From Gonium pectorale (lineage: Eukaryota > Chlorophyta > Chlorophyceae > Chlamydomonadales > Volvocaceae): 64,000 bases of DNA. This document shows positions 1 through 12,501 of this stretch, piece after piece. A program made the translations under genes and the position numbers. How positions within the stretch are numbered: the stretch's first letter is position 1; every line of letters starts with the position of its first letter. The stretch covers positions 317,972 through 381,971 of the forward strand of contig LSYV01000015.1 in the NCBI GenBank assembly GCA_001584585.1, given 5' to 3'. Below the pieces are notes generated by a model. That model did no database searches and was not told the origin of the DNA. It saw only the letters and a list, made by a program, of their open reading frames with translations.

Positions 1-42
1 GGCGGGGGCGGGGGCGGGGGCGGGGGCGGGGGCGGGGGCGCA
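1..42. repeat. GGGGGC hexanucleotide microsatellite
   Basis: The window opens with about six uninterrupted GGGGGC units followed by a short CG-alternating tract. It lies in the presumed intron or 3' part of the partial PHD/GNAT gene. The G-runs could form a G-quadruplex; no function is implied. Confidence 0.9.
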
Positions 43-2163
43 AGCGCGCGCGCAGGCCGCCTGTTGCGGTTCGCTGCCAACAGTCTGCGCTGTTAGCTGG
101 TACCCATGGCGCTGGGGTGCACATCGGCGCAAAGCGGGTAGCGTGCTCGGGCACCGCCCGACTCCTTGACGTCATTGAGCACCTGCGCCGTCGGAGGATT
201 TTTACGGCCTCAAACGGCGGAACAGCCGACATGCACCCGACAGCATCGGGTGACCGGTCGTCCGTACGGCCGGGGCGGCACCACCGACCACCGACCACTT
301 CCGCACCTCAGCGTGGCGGCGGTGATGATGGTGCCACCCGAGCGCAGGATGGCCAGCCGGAAGGCGCCTGTTGGTAGGCGGCCGGGCGGGGGGGGGGAGG
401 GCACCAGGCCGGGACGGTCCGTCGGTGACGCGTGGGCGTGTGGCGCGCTAACGCGTTCCCGAACCTCTTGCACGGTACTGACAGTGTCGCACACATGACA
501 CACCTAGCGCGCTACAGCGGTGATTCAGAGCTCTTGCCAGGCTTGGCTGGCTTTCCTTACGCGCCAATCGCTCCCTTTGCACCGTGACACACGATGCCTG
601 TGCCTCGACCACGCTGCCGCGCTTGACCTGACATACGTCTGCTCGCGCGAACTCGAGCACTTAGCCGTTCCAGCAATCCCTCTCCTCTTCCCTAATTCCT
701 CTCCTCTTCCCTCCCCCCGTGCAACCCCGTCTGCACGACCCCGCATCGCTGGGTCTGCGACCCACCCCGCAACCGACAGCCACAGCCGCAGACAATGGCC
801 GCAGAAGTGCGGCCCAACGCGAATCGTGCTTTTACATCGCACTCACTGAAATTGTGTCCACCGCCCTCTGCATCCACCTCCTCGTCTGGAGTTTCGTACG
901 AGGTGCAGACCATCTCCAGCAGATCGCGGCCGTTTTCCATTATCAGCGGCGCTGTGTGCAGGAGGAGAGGGTACGGGCAACCGGTGGTGAAAGGGGCGCT
1001 CTAGGTGAACAGCCCAGTGGTGCAGTAGAGGGGCCTGGAGCAAGTATGAAAGTGGCTATGCGCTTACAACGCAGCTTGCAGCGGAATCCTGCAGCTGCCA
1101 TCAGCAAACCCCGTGCGTCACACTTCTACGGCTGCAGTCACATACGATGGCCTTTACCAGCTTCTGACTCACCAAAGCTTGATCGGAACATGCGCATGGC
1201 TGTCTCGACCGCTGAGCGGACGGCTGCAGGACGGGCGGGAGGGAAGGCAGCCAGTCCTTTAGCCGAATGGGATTAAGCGCTCAGTGCTACGAACTTGCGA
1301 TGCACTGCCACGGAATCCACACCCGCCCTGGCAGCGGAGCACTGCCCTTGGCCGCTATGCGCACCCATTACATGAGCAGAAGCAGCGAGCTCGTCGTCCG
1401 TAGCGATGCTCCGGTGCTGTCCGAATGACGACCCACATCAAATGACCCACGGGTCAGTCAACAGAGTTCCCCAAACACCCCCCGGCATCACGCTACCCCC
1501 ACCCCACCCCACTGCCGATCCTCGACCCACATCCGCATCATATACGGGACTCACTTCTGTCGTGTTGTTTGTACTGCACCAGCTCGAAGGTGTACTGCTC
1601 GGGCTCGTCCCGGATGTGCACTCGCTTGCTCGTGGCCGCTTCCAGAGTCTCATAGCTGCGTTGGCACTCCTGTCGGTCAGAGCAAGGGCACAAGAAGTGA
1701 GCGTTCTCGGCAAGAGGCGATCATATTTGAGTTGTATGGGTTCGGGCGCAGGTGCGCGATCTGCGCGGGGGGCGGGGGTGGGGAGAAGGGGCCTCTGGTA
1801 TGGTAAAGCGTGTCGCCGCGAACTCAAGTACCGAGCCTTATCCGCCTACAAATTTCGTCCTGACGTGTCGAAAGGGCCAATCACTGTTGGGGCGCGAGCT
1901 CGCAGACGCCGTCGCGTCCCCGTAATCGCGCGATAAGACGACCTCACATGGCCGCAAAAGTAGAGCCCATCGCCATGCGTGATCTCCTTGGACAGCGGTT
2001 CGCCGGCAACGTCCTCGTGGCATCCAGCGTGCGTCCCCGCCGAAAAGCACGCCGAGCAGAGCACCAGCACGCGCCTGCCCTCAGCCTCCACATCGCCTTT
2101 GGCGCAGTGCGTACACGTCTCGGGCAGGCTCCACCAGGGGGCGGCCGAGCCACAGGAGGCCAT
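1..2163 (-). CDS. PHD-finger / GNAT acetyltransferase, IDM1-like (3' partial)
   Basis: Exons 2163-1948, 1669-1555, 951-847 and 367-307; the rest lies beyond position 1. Phases join cleanly (0, 1, 1). Exon 1 encodes a Cys4-His-Cys3 PHD finger, with ligands C17, C20, C36, C39, H45, C48, C70 and C74; the last Cys comes from the splice to exon 2. Exons 3-4 look like the start of a GNAT fold (GRDLLEMVCTSYE, then FRLAILRSGGTIITAATLR). PHD plus GNAT is the arrangement of IDM1-type plant and algal chromatin acetyltransferases, in which PHD reads histone tails and GNAT acetylates with acetyl-CoA; that role is inferred. The start codon at 2163 is the first good ATG (GGGGGCCATGGCC), but an upstream exon is possible. 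The acetyl-CoA-binding part is outside the window. Confidence 0.72.
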
Positions 2164-2819
2164 GGCCCCCGCGCGGCGAGCGCCCAGCCGCGATGACGCG
2201 TAGTCCCTCTCGCTGCAGCCGCAGCTTGCACCAGCAGCAGTCGGTATGAAGGTAACAGCTACCTGAGGAAGGACCGGCCTAAACTGGCAGGCGCTGATTT
2301 CGCTACGCTCCGCAATCCAGCAGCAATGTTGGCGCGTTGGAACTGGGAGCTCGCACACAATAATAGCTCACGAATTCTTAATAATCGGGATCAATGCTAT
2401 TTACGAAATCTCAAAGTGGCGCTGATCGGGCTGAGCTTGGAAACCGGCGCACGGCAACATCGGGCGCGCATGGACGGATTTGGCGCCATTTGGGACCGAC
2501 TGGCAGCACATTAGATATGTTCTCGCTGGTTTACATGGATCGAATATGCCTCAGCGCCCGAAGAGCACGCTAGAGCGCACACCCCGCAATGCTGAGCGCG
2601 TAAATGCTCCATGGTGCCCGTCGCTCGCCACCTCTGCACACGCGCCTCCCGAGCGCCCACACACGTGCCCGTCGCATCATTTCCCGTAGCGGGGCTGCCT
2701 TCTACGCCTTTCGTTGTTGCCTTCGCCCACATAGCACCTGCAGTGACGGCAGCTCAGCGGCGGCGCCGTGGCCGTGAAGGCATCGTGTCCGGCCGCAGAT
2801 GCGCCTGTGGCCAGCAGCC
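2164..2819. other. Intergenic, UBA2 3' flank and PHD/GNAT promoter
   Basis: Separates two minus-strand genes. It must hold the UBA2 3' UTR and the promoter of the downstream PHD/GNAT gene. Apart from the TGTAA signal at 2535-2531 I see no motif or coding exon. Confidence 0.6.
2531..2535 (-). terminator. TGTAA polyadenylation signal for UBA2
   Basis: TTACA on the plus strand reads TGTAA on the minus strand, about 285 nt past the UBA2 stop. TGTAA is the usual green-algal poly(A) signal. A single pentamer can occur by chance. Confidence 0.5.
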
Positions 2820-5800
2820 TCAGTCGTCATCAATCATGATCACCCCGTCATCGTCCCCCGCTGCCGCAACGGCAGCCGCCGGGGCCCCGCCCTTGGCGCG
2901 CTTGGCGTCCGGCTCGCTGCCATCCTCCGCCTCGCCCTCGTCCAGGCCGCGCTTCCGTGACTGCGGCGGAAGGAGGGGGCGTGGGACACGCAGTTACCCA
3001 ACGGATACCGCCGCGGGAGCGGTGTGTCTGTGGGGCCGCGGAGGCTGAGGCCTCCCCACGCATGCACCATTTCTGGGCTTGCCCCACAGCCGTCGGGTTG
3101 CGTTCTGTGGTAGAGGACCGGTGCCACTGTCCGGTGCAGCGAGCGGATACGAAGGAGATCACGAGGCTAATGGTTTGCGCCTTCCACGGCTTGAGGCCCA
3201 GAGGGCTAGGCCGTACCCGGTACTAGCGGTACGATGTCGATATACGATCTCCAGCAGCATCTTCTCCGTGTCAATATCTATGCTGGCCCCATTGAGACGC
3301 ACCTTGGTCGCCGCCTGGCGGGGGGCCTCCTCCTCATCGTCGTCGTCCAAGACCAGCACACCATCGTCCGTCTCCTTGACCGCCTCCTTAGCGCGCCTGC
3401 AACAGTGTAGTAGCAACGGACCCATGGGTCGCTTACGCATGTGCATTAAATTACATATACAAACCGCAGGCCCGGGCCCCACCGCAAGAGCCAACGAAGA
3501 GAGGGTGCTGTGTACGACTACTCTACATGGAACAATCCCCCGATCAACCCTATTCCAAGTAGTGAAGCTGGTCCCCCGGGCCAGAGCACAGCATGACATG
3601 ACAAACCAAGACACCTTTTCCGTCCTCATGGTGTACGGTGCTCACCCTGCGGTCGCTGCGGCAGCGGGGGCCTGCACCGGCGCCGCCCCTTGCCCCTCCG
3701 GGGCCTCCTGTGGGGGAGCCGCCGGCTCGGGTAGCGAGCCCTCCAGGACGAAGCCCTCGGGCGCCTCCTCCTCCTTGAGATCGTCCTGTAAAAGGCACAC
3801 ACGCATGGTGATGATGTGTCGTCGGGTCGACACATGGCATGTCCGGCTTGCAACCGGGCTGTGCCAGAGCGCGTCCTGTCGGAGTGGAATTTCAGGACTT
3901 GAGGCATGCAGCAAAAGCTTTCAGTACCGAGCTTCGCAGTATGCTCGGTTTTTGAAACCTTACTCTCACAGAGCGCGCTCACCCGCAATGCACCGCCTCT
4001 TACGGGCCCCGGCCCCTCCCGCGCCGAGCGCCCACCCGCCAACACACCGTGTGCACCAGTATGAGCTCCACGCCAAAGTGCTGCGACTGGTCCTGCACCG
4101 TCAGGATGGTGCCGTGCCGCAGCCCGCCGCCGGGCAGCTGCGCCAGGGTCTTGGTCAGCATTGCCGCATACGCCTCCACCTCGTCCTCCTCCAGGCCCTC
4201 ACCTGGCAATCGCGGCAAGCGGCGTTTAGCACGAAACCACAGGGCGGGGCACCTCAAATTGCAAGGTGGCAACACACGCAAGGAGCAAACCAGGTAACAG
4301 AGCAGAGCAGCGCAACCCGGGACCGCCTAATGAGTCCAGGGTCATGTTGGGCGTTCGCAACCTTCTTTGCGATCAGGGTATGAAACGGGTGGCAAGTAGG
4401 ACATGGCCGACACAGGAAAAGGAAACAACAGCAGCGACCAGCCTGCGTACACATGGCTGCATGGTAGCGCCTCCCCTGCCGTACGTTGCACAACCGTCTA
4501 CGACGCCATTTGTCGACGCCAGGATAACAGCGAGACCCGCACAAACGCGCCCACCCTCAACCTCCCTGCTCACCCTCCTCGTACAGGAAGCCCCCGGCCA
4601 GCAGGTTGGGCGTATTGACGGCCAGGCGCTTCTTGATCACCCCGGACAGCAGCGAGGCCAGGGTCGTGGTCTGCGGCGCGTTTGGGCAGACGTGCATGGG
4701 CGCAGGTGAAGGAAAGCGCATCGAAAAGAGGCTTCTGAACATTCCAGTTCAGCTTGAACGCCGCTTTTTGTACTGTATCGTCCTGAGTTGTGGACGGTGA
4801 CCGCAGGGCAGCCGGGCTCGCCAGCTGCAAAGCCCGTTGAGGTGGCCCATTTCACCATCGGCTTGCGCCTTTCCCCGACAGCTTACCTCGGTGTTTATCC
4901 GGAGTGTCAGCTGCGTCTTGCCACACACCATGCACTTCTTGTTGGGCGGCTCCATGCGCACCACCACCAGCTGCCGCTTGCTGACGGGGAACTCGTTTAG
5001 AAACGTGTTCCGAAGCGACTCCACACAGCCTGCGCGGAGCAGTGCAGGGGCAAGACACGACCGCGTTCCAGTCCACAACCACGTCGCCGACGATGAGGGT
5101 GGCTGCGCACATGGTGCACGTAGGTTCACGGTGAGCAAGCCACACACCCCCCAGCTACACCTGAGGTGGACGGTGTGCGCGGGTGGGACCTCACGGGGGC
5201 CCAGACTCAGGACTACCGGCTGCGGGCTGCGTGCAAACAGCCGAGCCCATAGTGCCACTGGCAAGTGCCCAAAGCCTACAAGCAGATGGCTTTGCTTCCA
5301 GTGCTTGGATCATACTTTGCCGCCCGCTCGCCATTGCCCACCCGCAGTACCGTCGCGCCAGCCAACCCTGGGTTTCCGCATCGGCACTGCCCTTGCGCCG
5401 CCATCCCTCGGGCCCCCGCACCCCGACCCCCACTTCCATCCCCCCGCCGCACCCGCCAGCAACTTGATCGCTTCCGTGACGATGAGGCCCGAGATGATGG
5501 CGTTGGTGGTGGCGATGGCGTGGATGATGTTGCCGGCCATGCCCTTGGCGTCGAAAAGAGACTGAGCGGGGTGTGTGTGTAGGGGGGGAGATAGAGGGTT
5601 GGAAGGCGTTCTCAGTAGAGAAGCCCTGGGGCGCATTCGTTTCCCGACCGGGGCCAGGGCTCCCGGTGTTCCGTCGCCCGATGCCGCAACTCCAATTGGT
5701 CCTTCGCACTCATGGACCAACATGGCCGGGGTGGCTTGACGGGTTTACTATCCCGAACCGGCCGAATCCCTGGCTGACTGTGTTTCCCAAGCCCAGCCCG

Positions 5801-8800
5801 TCGACCCGCCCTGATGCAAACGCCCGACCCGCCCGCCCCGGGTGCGGAGTTGAAGGGAAAGGGGAATGAACAACGACCTGGGTGGAGAGGAGTGGGCCGC
5901 GACGCGAAATGGCTCAGGCACAGTAAATGGCAGCCACACCCTCGCGGCCGCATACCGACGATCAGGTACGTTGCATACACTGTTAATACAGCGTACTGCT
6001 GCTTCTCCCAGGTCGCCGCGATTCCACTTTCGTGTGTCAGTGCCGCTGGTCAAGCCGACCACGCCAATCGCAGGAGCGCACGTTTGAGGTCCCAGCCGCG
6101 CCTCCTCCGTGCTCCGCTCCACGGGTCACACATTCGGGTGCCGTACCTGCTCCGGGATGCCATAGCAGATGCTGCGCAGGTTGGAGGCCGCCGTCACGAA
6201 GTCCACCGCCAGATCATCATCCTTGTCAAAGGAGGCCGAGCCGACCTGCCAATGAAACGGAAGACAGCCAAGCTGCACGGCTTCGTTCACAGCGGATACT
6301 TGAAAAAAGTGCAACCGAGACAGGGAAGGCCACCTCTACATACACACCCGAAGGTGCGACGTTGCCAGTAGGGCGCCAGGTGTAAAAGCATGGCGGGCGA
6401 CGGAGTCGAGCAAACGAGCCCTAATCACCTCCGGCCGGTCGCTAAGAGTTCAGTAGCCACCGTTCCGGCCGCCCGCCCCCTGTCCGCGATGGCACAAGGG
6501 CGCAAAGGCGCGCCCAACGCGTACGATGTGCAGCAGCCAGGTCCCCTCCCCTCCTCTCGAGGGTGTTGCCCCAAGCACTGCTCCGGCGCAAGTGCTCCCC
6601 CCGCCATAACCTCCCGCGGGCACGCCACTCGCCTCGTCCTTCCGCAGCTCGTGGTACAAGGCGGTGGCGAGGAGCAGCACAGAGGCGTTTTGACTGAGCG
6701 TCCATTTCTGCGGGGCAGGCGCGGGTGCGGGCAAAGGGCAGGCGGCCATCAGCTGCAGCAACGTGCAGCAGCGTGCCAGGTCCAGCCGGATACCGCACGC
6801 CGGAGGCAGAGCTCGGTTATCGGCACGGTATGAAATGGTGGCTTTTCTTCACAGTACTCCGTTCCAATCGCCCCCGTGACACAGCACGTGCAGGGTGCCT
6901 TTCCCGGGAGAGCAAATCCTTCCTCTGTTCCTTACCTGTAACTTTTCACTATGCGCGTACCGGACAACCACCGGTAGTATTATTTGAAGCCGGGATGCGT
7001 ATGTTAGGAACCCCAAGCTTCCTAAGGAACTCGGGCAGTGCACATTGTCTACCTGGCTTGCGTTGTTGAGCCCAAGAGCCCGTGACGCGCTGGGGACCTT
7101 GCTGCCGGCACCAGCGGCCTCTTTGGCGCCCGCCAGCGCGGACCGCACCGTCGTCAGCTCCGCCTCAGGAAGCAGCTCACCCAGCCGCAGTGGCTTAGGC
7201 GGGGCCCGCTTCTCCCACAGCTCCTACGTGGGTCCCGGAGGCAAAGGGCTCATGGCGGCGACTCGAGCACTCAACGGAGAAAGTCGAGGACCCCTTGCAT
7301 CCGCAATTCCGGGAGGATGCCAAGATCGCCCGTGAGCTGTAAACCACCGAAATGCGTTGCAGAGGGCTGGATACACCGCATGGCGGGGGTCAACGCCGCG
7401 AGGTAGGCCACACACCCGCACCCGTGATCAGACGTCTTAATCGATCGACCCGCCAACGTACTCTGCCCTCTCGACACGCTGCTCAGTGCTGCGGCCCAGC
7501 TGTTCTGCGAACGATCCACACCTTGACGCCACACAGGCGCTCAATGTCAGTGGCGTACACGCGCTCGAAGATGCGGCTAGCGTAGTCGAGGGAGTCCTCC
7601 CCGTCACGACGCAGGTAAAAGGACGGGTCCTCCGCCACAGCGGCGGTGGCAGCGGCGGCAGCGCCGCCCTCCTCGCCCTCCGCGGCCCCGTTGGCCTCGG
7701 CCGCCTGCTGCTGCTGGCCCTCCTCGCGCTGCGCCTGCTCGTCCAGGTCTGTGTGTGGCAAGCACGGTGGCAAAGAGGCGGTAGAGCTGGGCTACTCTGT
7801 CTCACAGCACGATGAATACGGTGATCGTATCTGTGACGGCGTCCCAAGGCAACGAGGTAAATACCCATGCCCTCCACGCCCTTCACGGCATGCCAGCCTA
7901 ACCTTTCCCCGGTGTTTTCACTCGCAAAAATTGCACAAGGTGTCAGCCCTCATCTGCGACGGCTGCGCGCACCCGATATAGCCTCCGGGCGGCCGAAGAG
8001 GCGGTTGAAGAGCAGGTCCTTGGACCACACGATGGTGTGGATGGGCTTGTCGGGCGTGTTGCGCAGCGTGCAGATGGGGTAGGTCTTGGGCGCCGCCTTG
8101 GGCTGGCACTCGAAGCACTCGGTGCGGCCCTTGAGGTGCACGCTCACCTGGGCGGCTCGGCGGGCGGGCGGGGCCGTGCAGTTGGCAGATGCACACGGCC
8201 ACGTCCACGGCAACGCATCGCGACTTGCGGGAGTCGCAAGCAAGCAAGCAAGCAAGCGGGCGGAGTTGCGGAGTGAGACGTGCCCAGAGCTGCAGCGGCA
8301 GGCGGGCGGCTGCACGCAAGCCTACGTCCTGTTGCTGCGTGCACTCCTGGTCTATGAATCGCGTTGGTAACGCCGCCCATCCCGCGTTCACCCCTTTGTG
8401 TGCTCTCCTGGACCAGTGTCGTGTCCCATATGCCCACACGCCCCCGCTCACCTGCCCAAGGTATCCTGCTGTGCCCGACTCTACTAGGGGCCGCTCGGCC
8501 GCCAAGCACAACCGATTCACGTGGCGCCGGGCCTGCGGGAGAGGCGGTTGCCAGGGAACAAAGGCACGTTGCAAATGATGGGGCCGGCAGCCGCTATCTG
8601 GCCTTCGTAGGGTTATGTTTGGTCCTCCTGGCGCACCTCCAGATTGTCCAATCCGTTCAGTACGAGGTCGAAGGAGCGGAAGAAGTCGACGTCGAAGCGG
8701 CTCTCCTTGATGTTGGCATGGTAGGCCGTGATGGAGGCGGCGGGGCATATGCGCTGCGGGAAGGGTGCCGAGGCGCGATGGGGACTTTGCGTGGGTCCGA

Positions 8801-10006
8801 CGGGAGCAGGGCGCCAAGCGGGGCAGCGCACCGGTGCGACCGACCCTGTGCGTCGGCAGTTGAAGTCAGCACTCAATGCAACCACACAATCTCTCACACA
8901 CGGGAGCTTCAGGGGACACGAAGCGCGTGGATATCGTGCGCGCGTGGAGCAAACTAAGCATCGGCAAGCTGCAGCCATTGCCCAGCGGCGCGTAGCGCTG
9001 ACCTCTCCGACCCAACATTGACATCGGCGTCAAGATTTGCTGGAGCTGCGGACGCCCTCCACATTCGTTCATGGCCAAGATACTGACTGCCATCAACAAG
9101 ATCGCACGTTCGGTATCGCGCTACCGCATTCGCGCTGGCGTCCTCCACTCGTCACCATCCTCTTCACTTTGCATCAGCTCGCGCCCCCCCCCCCCCCAAA
9201 ACCACAAGGACATGTAGACAGAATGGCCTCCATGTAATATCGTGGGTGGAGGTCCTTGCCACACTCTGCAGGTGCCTAACCAACCCGCTGGTGCCCTCCA
9301 CTTGCTCCTCCCAGTCCGCCACCTGTGTGCTCGGTGGTTGGCGATTGGCGCGTGCGGTTGGCCCCTATCACCACCCCACTGCCAACATCAACTATCACCA
9401 CAGCCGCAGCGACGCTGCCCAGGTAGTCGCCGTACCTTGATGACCTGCGCTGCCGTGTTCGCCTTGCTGTGCCCCACATGCTGCTTGCGGAACAGGAACT
9501 GGCGGTTCAGGTTCGAAGTCTCAATCGTGTCCAGGTCAATCTGGAGGCAACACGATAGAGGTGTAAGGCTCACCATCCCGTAGGATCTCCGTCCACGACG
9601 GACCTTGAAGGTTGTTGGTTATCCGTGGAGCCAAGATGCTCCCGGTTCTAACTCAGGGGCAATGTTGCTCTAGGCCTTCATACCAAGTTGCTCGCTGACA
9701 CGAATCGTGTCGTTCCCGAACTCCCAAACCCAAGGACACTGGTACCGCTCACCACTTCAATGGTCCGAAAGCCCGAGCACACCAGGGTCTTAAGCAGCTC
9801 GCACCCAATACCTCCAGCACCCACGCACAGCACCTTGGCCGTCCTGATCTGCGGATGCGCGCCAATTGTTCCCAACCGTTAGGCCGGTCCCAGTGCATAT
9901 GCAATCCCTTGCGCCATATCATGTTCGCCTAATTGCTTACCTTATGCTGCAGCTCTTTAGTCCGCAGCACAGATGGCCAAGTTGCGGTCGGGGTCTCTGC
10001 AGCCAT
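2820..10006 (-). CDS. UBA2: SUMO-activating enzyme subunit 2 (UBA2/SAE2)
   Basis: Catalytic subunit of the heterodimeric SUMO E1: adenylates SUMO, forms the thioester and passes it to UBC9. Exons: 10006-9941, 9848-9753, 9540-9436, 8753-8637, 8532-8452, 8147-7973, 7748-7522, 7223-7053, 6707-6633, 6245-6147, 5561-5453, 5029-4887, 4670-4574, 4202-4048, 3785-3646, 3396-3246, 2960-2820. All phases match and give 715 aa (human about 640). Visible: nucleotide-binding GAGGIG near residue 32, NLNRQFLF, zinc pairs CFEC (166/169) and CMVC (473/476), catalytic Cys181 in [24 protein letters not shown], a ubiquitin-fold domain around 520-570, and a basic/acidic tail ending VIMIDDD. The start is the ATG at 10006; the conserved exon 2 has no ATG and is entered by a CAG acceptor. 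Intron 9 appears to use a GC donor. Confidence 0.95.
6313..6420 (+). repeat. Dispersed repeat, copy A (in UBA2 intron)
   Basis: About 110 bp that resembles 51012-51120 in the same orientation, sharing blocks such as CCTCTACA, ACACACCCGA, GGGCGCC and GCATGGCGGGCGA in the same order. A shorter third match is at 20931-20956. It lies in a UBA2 intron, so it is probably a mobile-element fragment rather than part of the gene. Class unknown. Confidence 0.6.
8236..8260. repeat. GCAA microsatellite in UBA2 intron
   Basis: Five to six tandem GCAA units inside the intron between exons at 8452 and 8147. Simple repeat without other features. Confidence 0.85.
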
Positions 10007-10390
10007 TGCCTAGCCGTAACTGACTGCAATTGTGCAGACGCTCAAGTACGTATAAATTGCATACGTCGGAAAAACCAATATTACAAGTCGCCACTTGAAC
10101 TCCAAGCTACGTACAGGCGTTCCGCTAGGTACAGGCTTTAGTAGCATCGCAGCAACGCTCGGCCTGCCGAGGAGCCCTTCGGGTTTCGGAGTGTGGTCTC
10201 GGAGGCGTAGTCTCGTAGTTACGCAAGCACGAACCTCGATATCAGGATGCCGCGTTTGGCCACCAGCGCACATAGACTCGCTGGAGCGCGGCCACCTTAT
10301 CTCCCAAGCCTGCACCGTAGCAAGTGATTATCGCTGGCGCTTTATTCACGATGGCGCCACGCCCGTTGCTTGCAGCAGTCAAGGGCGCAA
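10007..10390. promoter_or_regulatory. Divergent promoter, UBA2 / GNAT-like gene
   Basis: A 384-bp spacer between the start codons of two divergent genes, so it should drive both. It contains TATAAAT at 10051-10057 inside a small inverted repeat (ACGTAT, 7-nt spacer, ATACGT; 10048-10066). On the minus strand this sits only about 40 bp from the UBA2 ATG. Which gene uses the element cannot be told from sequence. Confidence 0.5.
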
Positions 10391-12501
10391 ATGGGGGGGG
10401 CGTTCCGCTCACCCGCCGAGCGGCTGGCGTCGTTCGGCCTGCGCCTACGAAACATGAGCCCGGAGGAGTATCGGGGCCTACTGGATGCTGACATGGAGAT
10501 CTACTCCACGGCGCTATCCCCCGTCACGCTTGCCACGCTCAGCGAGTGGTGTGGCCAAGTTCCTGCGATGGCGTTTGTGATCGAGCAGCAGAGCAGCGGG
10601 GAGCGGCTGGGCTGCTGTGCTGTGATACCCTGCAGCGGACGTTCATTTGCGGCGCTAGCCGCGGGCGAGCTGCGGGAGGGTGACATGCACGGCTGCCACG
10701 TGTACGACGCCCGTACGGATGACAATCTCGGCCTGCACTTCTATCACATGGAGAAGCGGTGCGACTACCCGCGGGAACTGCCTAATTTTGGGTTCCTTGC
10801 GCTGTATGGAGTGGCAGAGGCAAGTATGTATGTTGTTGGCTGCCTGCAGGACATGGCAGGGTTTTAACCCAGGGGTCAGTCGCTAGGGGACCACCCACTT
10901 CGGGACTTTGTGTGCGAGCGGTGGGCAGCCCTCGGGAGGAATGTCGCAGGTGCTTGGGCCTTCCGACGGAGGGCAGCGGCTGCAGCATAGGTGTTGAGGG
11001 AATGCCCGTTGTTATGGAAGAATGCATGCCATGAGCCCTCGCAACTCCCTGCTTCTGCGAACACCTGCGCCCCAGCTGGCCAGCAGTCTGCAGTCTGCAG
11101 TCTGCAAGGCAATCGTGCAAGCTGTTGACCCGTGGGTCCACTCCTCCGGCGTAGTATCAACCACCCGAGCCCTGATGCCCCCTTGGGTTGTCCTAGCGAA
11201 CTGCACTGCGCCACCTGCTGCTCAATCGCATTCGCAAGCTTGCTCCATCCTCTGCGGTGACCGGATTCGATTTTGGTTCCAAGCTTTATGTCCTTGTGGC
11301 CTGTCCCTCAGGCTGTCTACGCGGTTCAGAGAAGGCGCGAGGCCCTTGGCCGAACGAGTCCCCTGCGCGTGTGCGGGATGTCGGGTCTGGCTGCTTCGCC
11401 CTCTGGCGTCAGCATGACTACCTTGCTGTACGGGTCCCGTGAGCGGTCGTACGTGTGCCCTGAGTACGTGCTGCAAGCGCCGGCGCGGCTCGGAGCTCCG
11501 TGCAGGCGTCGGCTTGAGGTGCGCAAGAGGGTCAGCACACAGCCTCTCTGTGCGACGCACGCATCATTATTTCACTACCGGTAGCAAACAGCGATTGGGC
11601 GTTCTCCTGGCATCACGCAGAACCTTTGAGCAGTCCCTGGATCCTGCGCTCGCTTTGCATCCACGTCAAACCCGAGCAGCTCGTCTTCGCTGTCTCTCCT
11701 GGCGGCAACCTACTTATCGTCCTTGTCATGGCCGCCGCGGTCGTGTTGCAGCGACCCCGGTTAAAGGGACGAGCACATGCGGAAGGCAGCAGAGCTCGCT
11801 GTACCGCACCCTCCTGACGACTCCTGCTCCGCGGCACGTTTCACTTCTCTTACCCTCTGCCCGTCTGCCCGCCACGCCGCAGGTGCACGAGCTGCACACG
11901 CAGGAGGCGCTGGAGGAGCTGCTGGCTGCAGGGTACGAGCTGGTGGCGCGGTGCAGGTGGGTTCGAGAGTGGGTAGCGCAAGGAGGGCGGACCACAGTTC
12001 GGGGCCCCGGGGGCAGGGTAGGAAAATGACGCTGAAATGGAGGTGGGCACTGGGTAACACATCATATCTGGGTAGCAAACGGTGGCACGAGGCGGCAGTG
12101 CCCGATAGAGCCCTGGGGCGGGAGGAATGGGGCATGGATCACGTTTGTTCAAGGTCTGTGAGGATGTGCGGCTGCCAGACCGTGTAGTGAGCGAGCATCG
12201 AGACTGCATACATCACACTGCGTGCGCTGCACAACTGGAGTTTGGGAGCACATTGTACGGCATCATGGCGTGCGAAACCTTGCGCCTCCTCCGTCTTTGA
12301 CGTCCCAAATCACAAACAGCCCCGACGAGCCCATGTACCACGGGTGCCATGGCCTGCAGGCTGCTGGTGCTGCTGCCCGAGGATCCCAGCCTGCTGTGGA
12401 CCGTCGTGCCCAGACGGCTCGAAGCCCGATGCAGCAGCAGGTGCAGGGACAGCAGCGGCGGTGCGGGAGTGGGGCACCTGGTCGAGCGTTCCAAGCTGTA
12501 G
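10391..12501 (+). CDS. GNAT-like acyltransferase-fold protein
   Basis: Exons 10391-10819, 11312-11518, 11883-11956, 12360-12501; 283 aa with all phases matching. The N-terminal part (LRLRNMSPEEYRGLLDADM, then GERLGCCAVIP and LGLHFYHMEK) and the later segment CGMSGLAASPSGVSMTTLL have the order and spacing of GNAT-type N-acyltransferases; the C-terminus carries RLLVLLPEDPSLLWTVVP. I do not recognise a named family and the substrate is unknown. The first intron only keeps frame with a GC donor (GAG|GCAAGT). The start is the ATG at 10391; an acceptor-like CAG lies just upstream, so a further 5' exon is possible. Convergent with the phosphate transporter. Confidence 0.6.

Noticed and set aside
3079..4383. 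434-codon plus-strand open frame
   Set aside because: Antisense to UBA2 exons and introns, no family resemblance.
9753..9875. UBA2 start at 9875
   Set aside because: That codon is TTG and an in-frame stop lies two codons upstream; a CAG acceptor at 9849 and an ATG exon at 10006-9941 with matching phase give the true 5' end.
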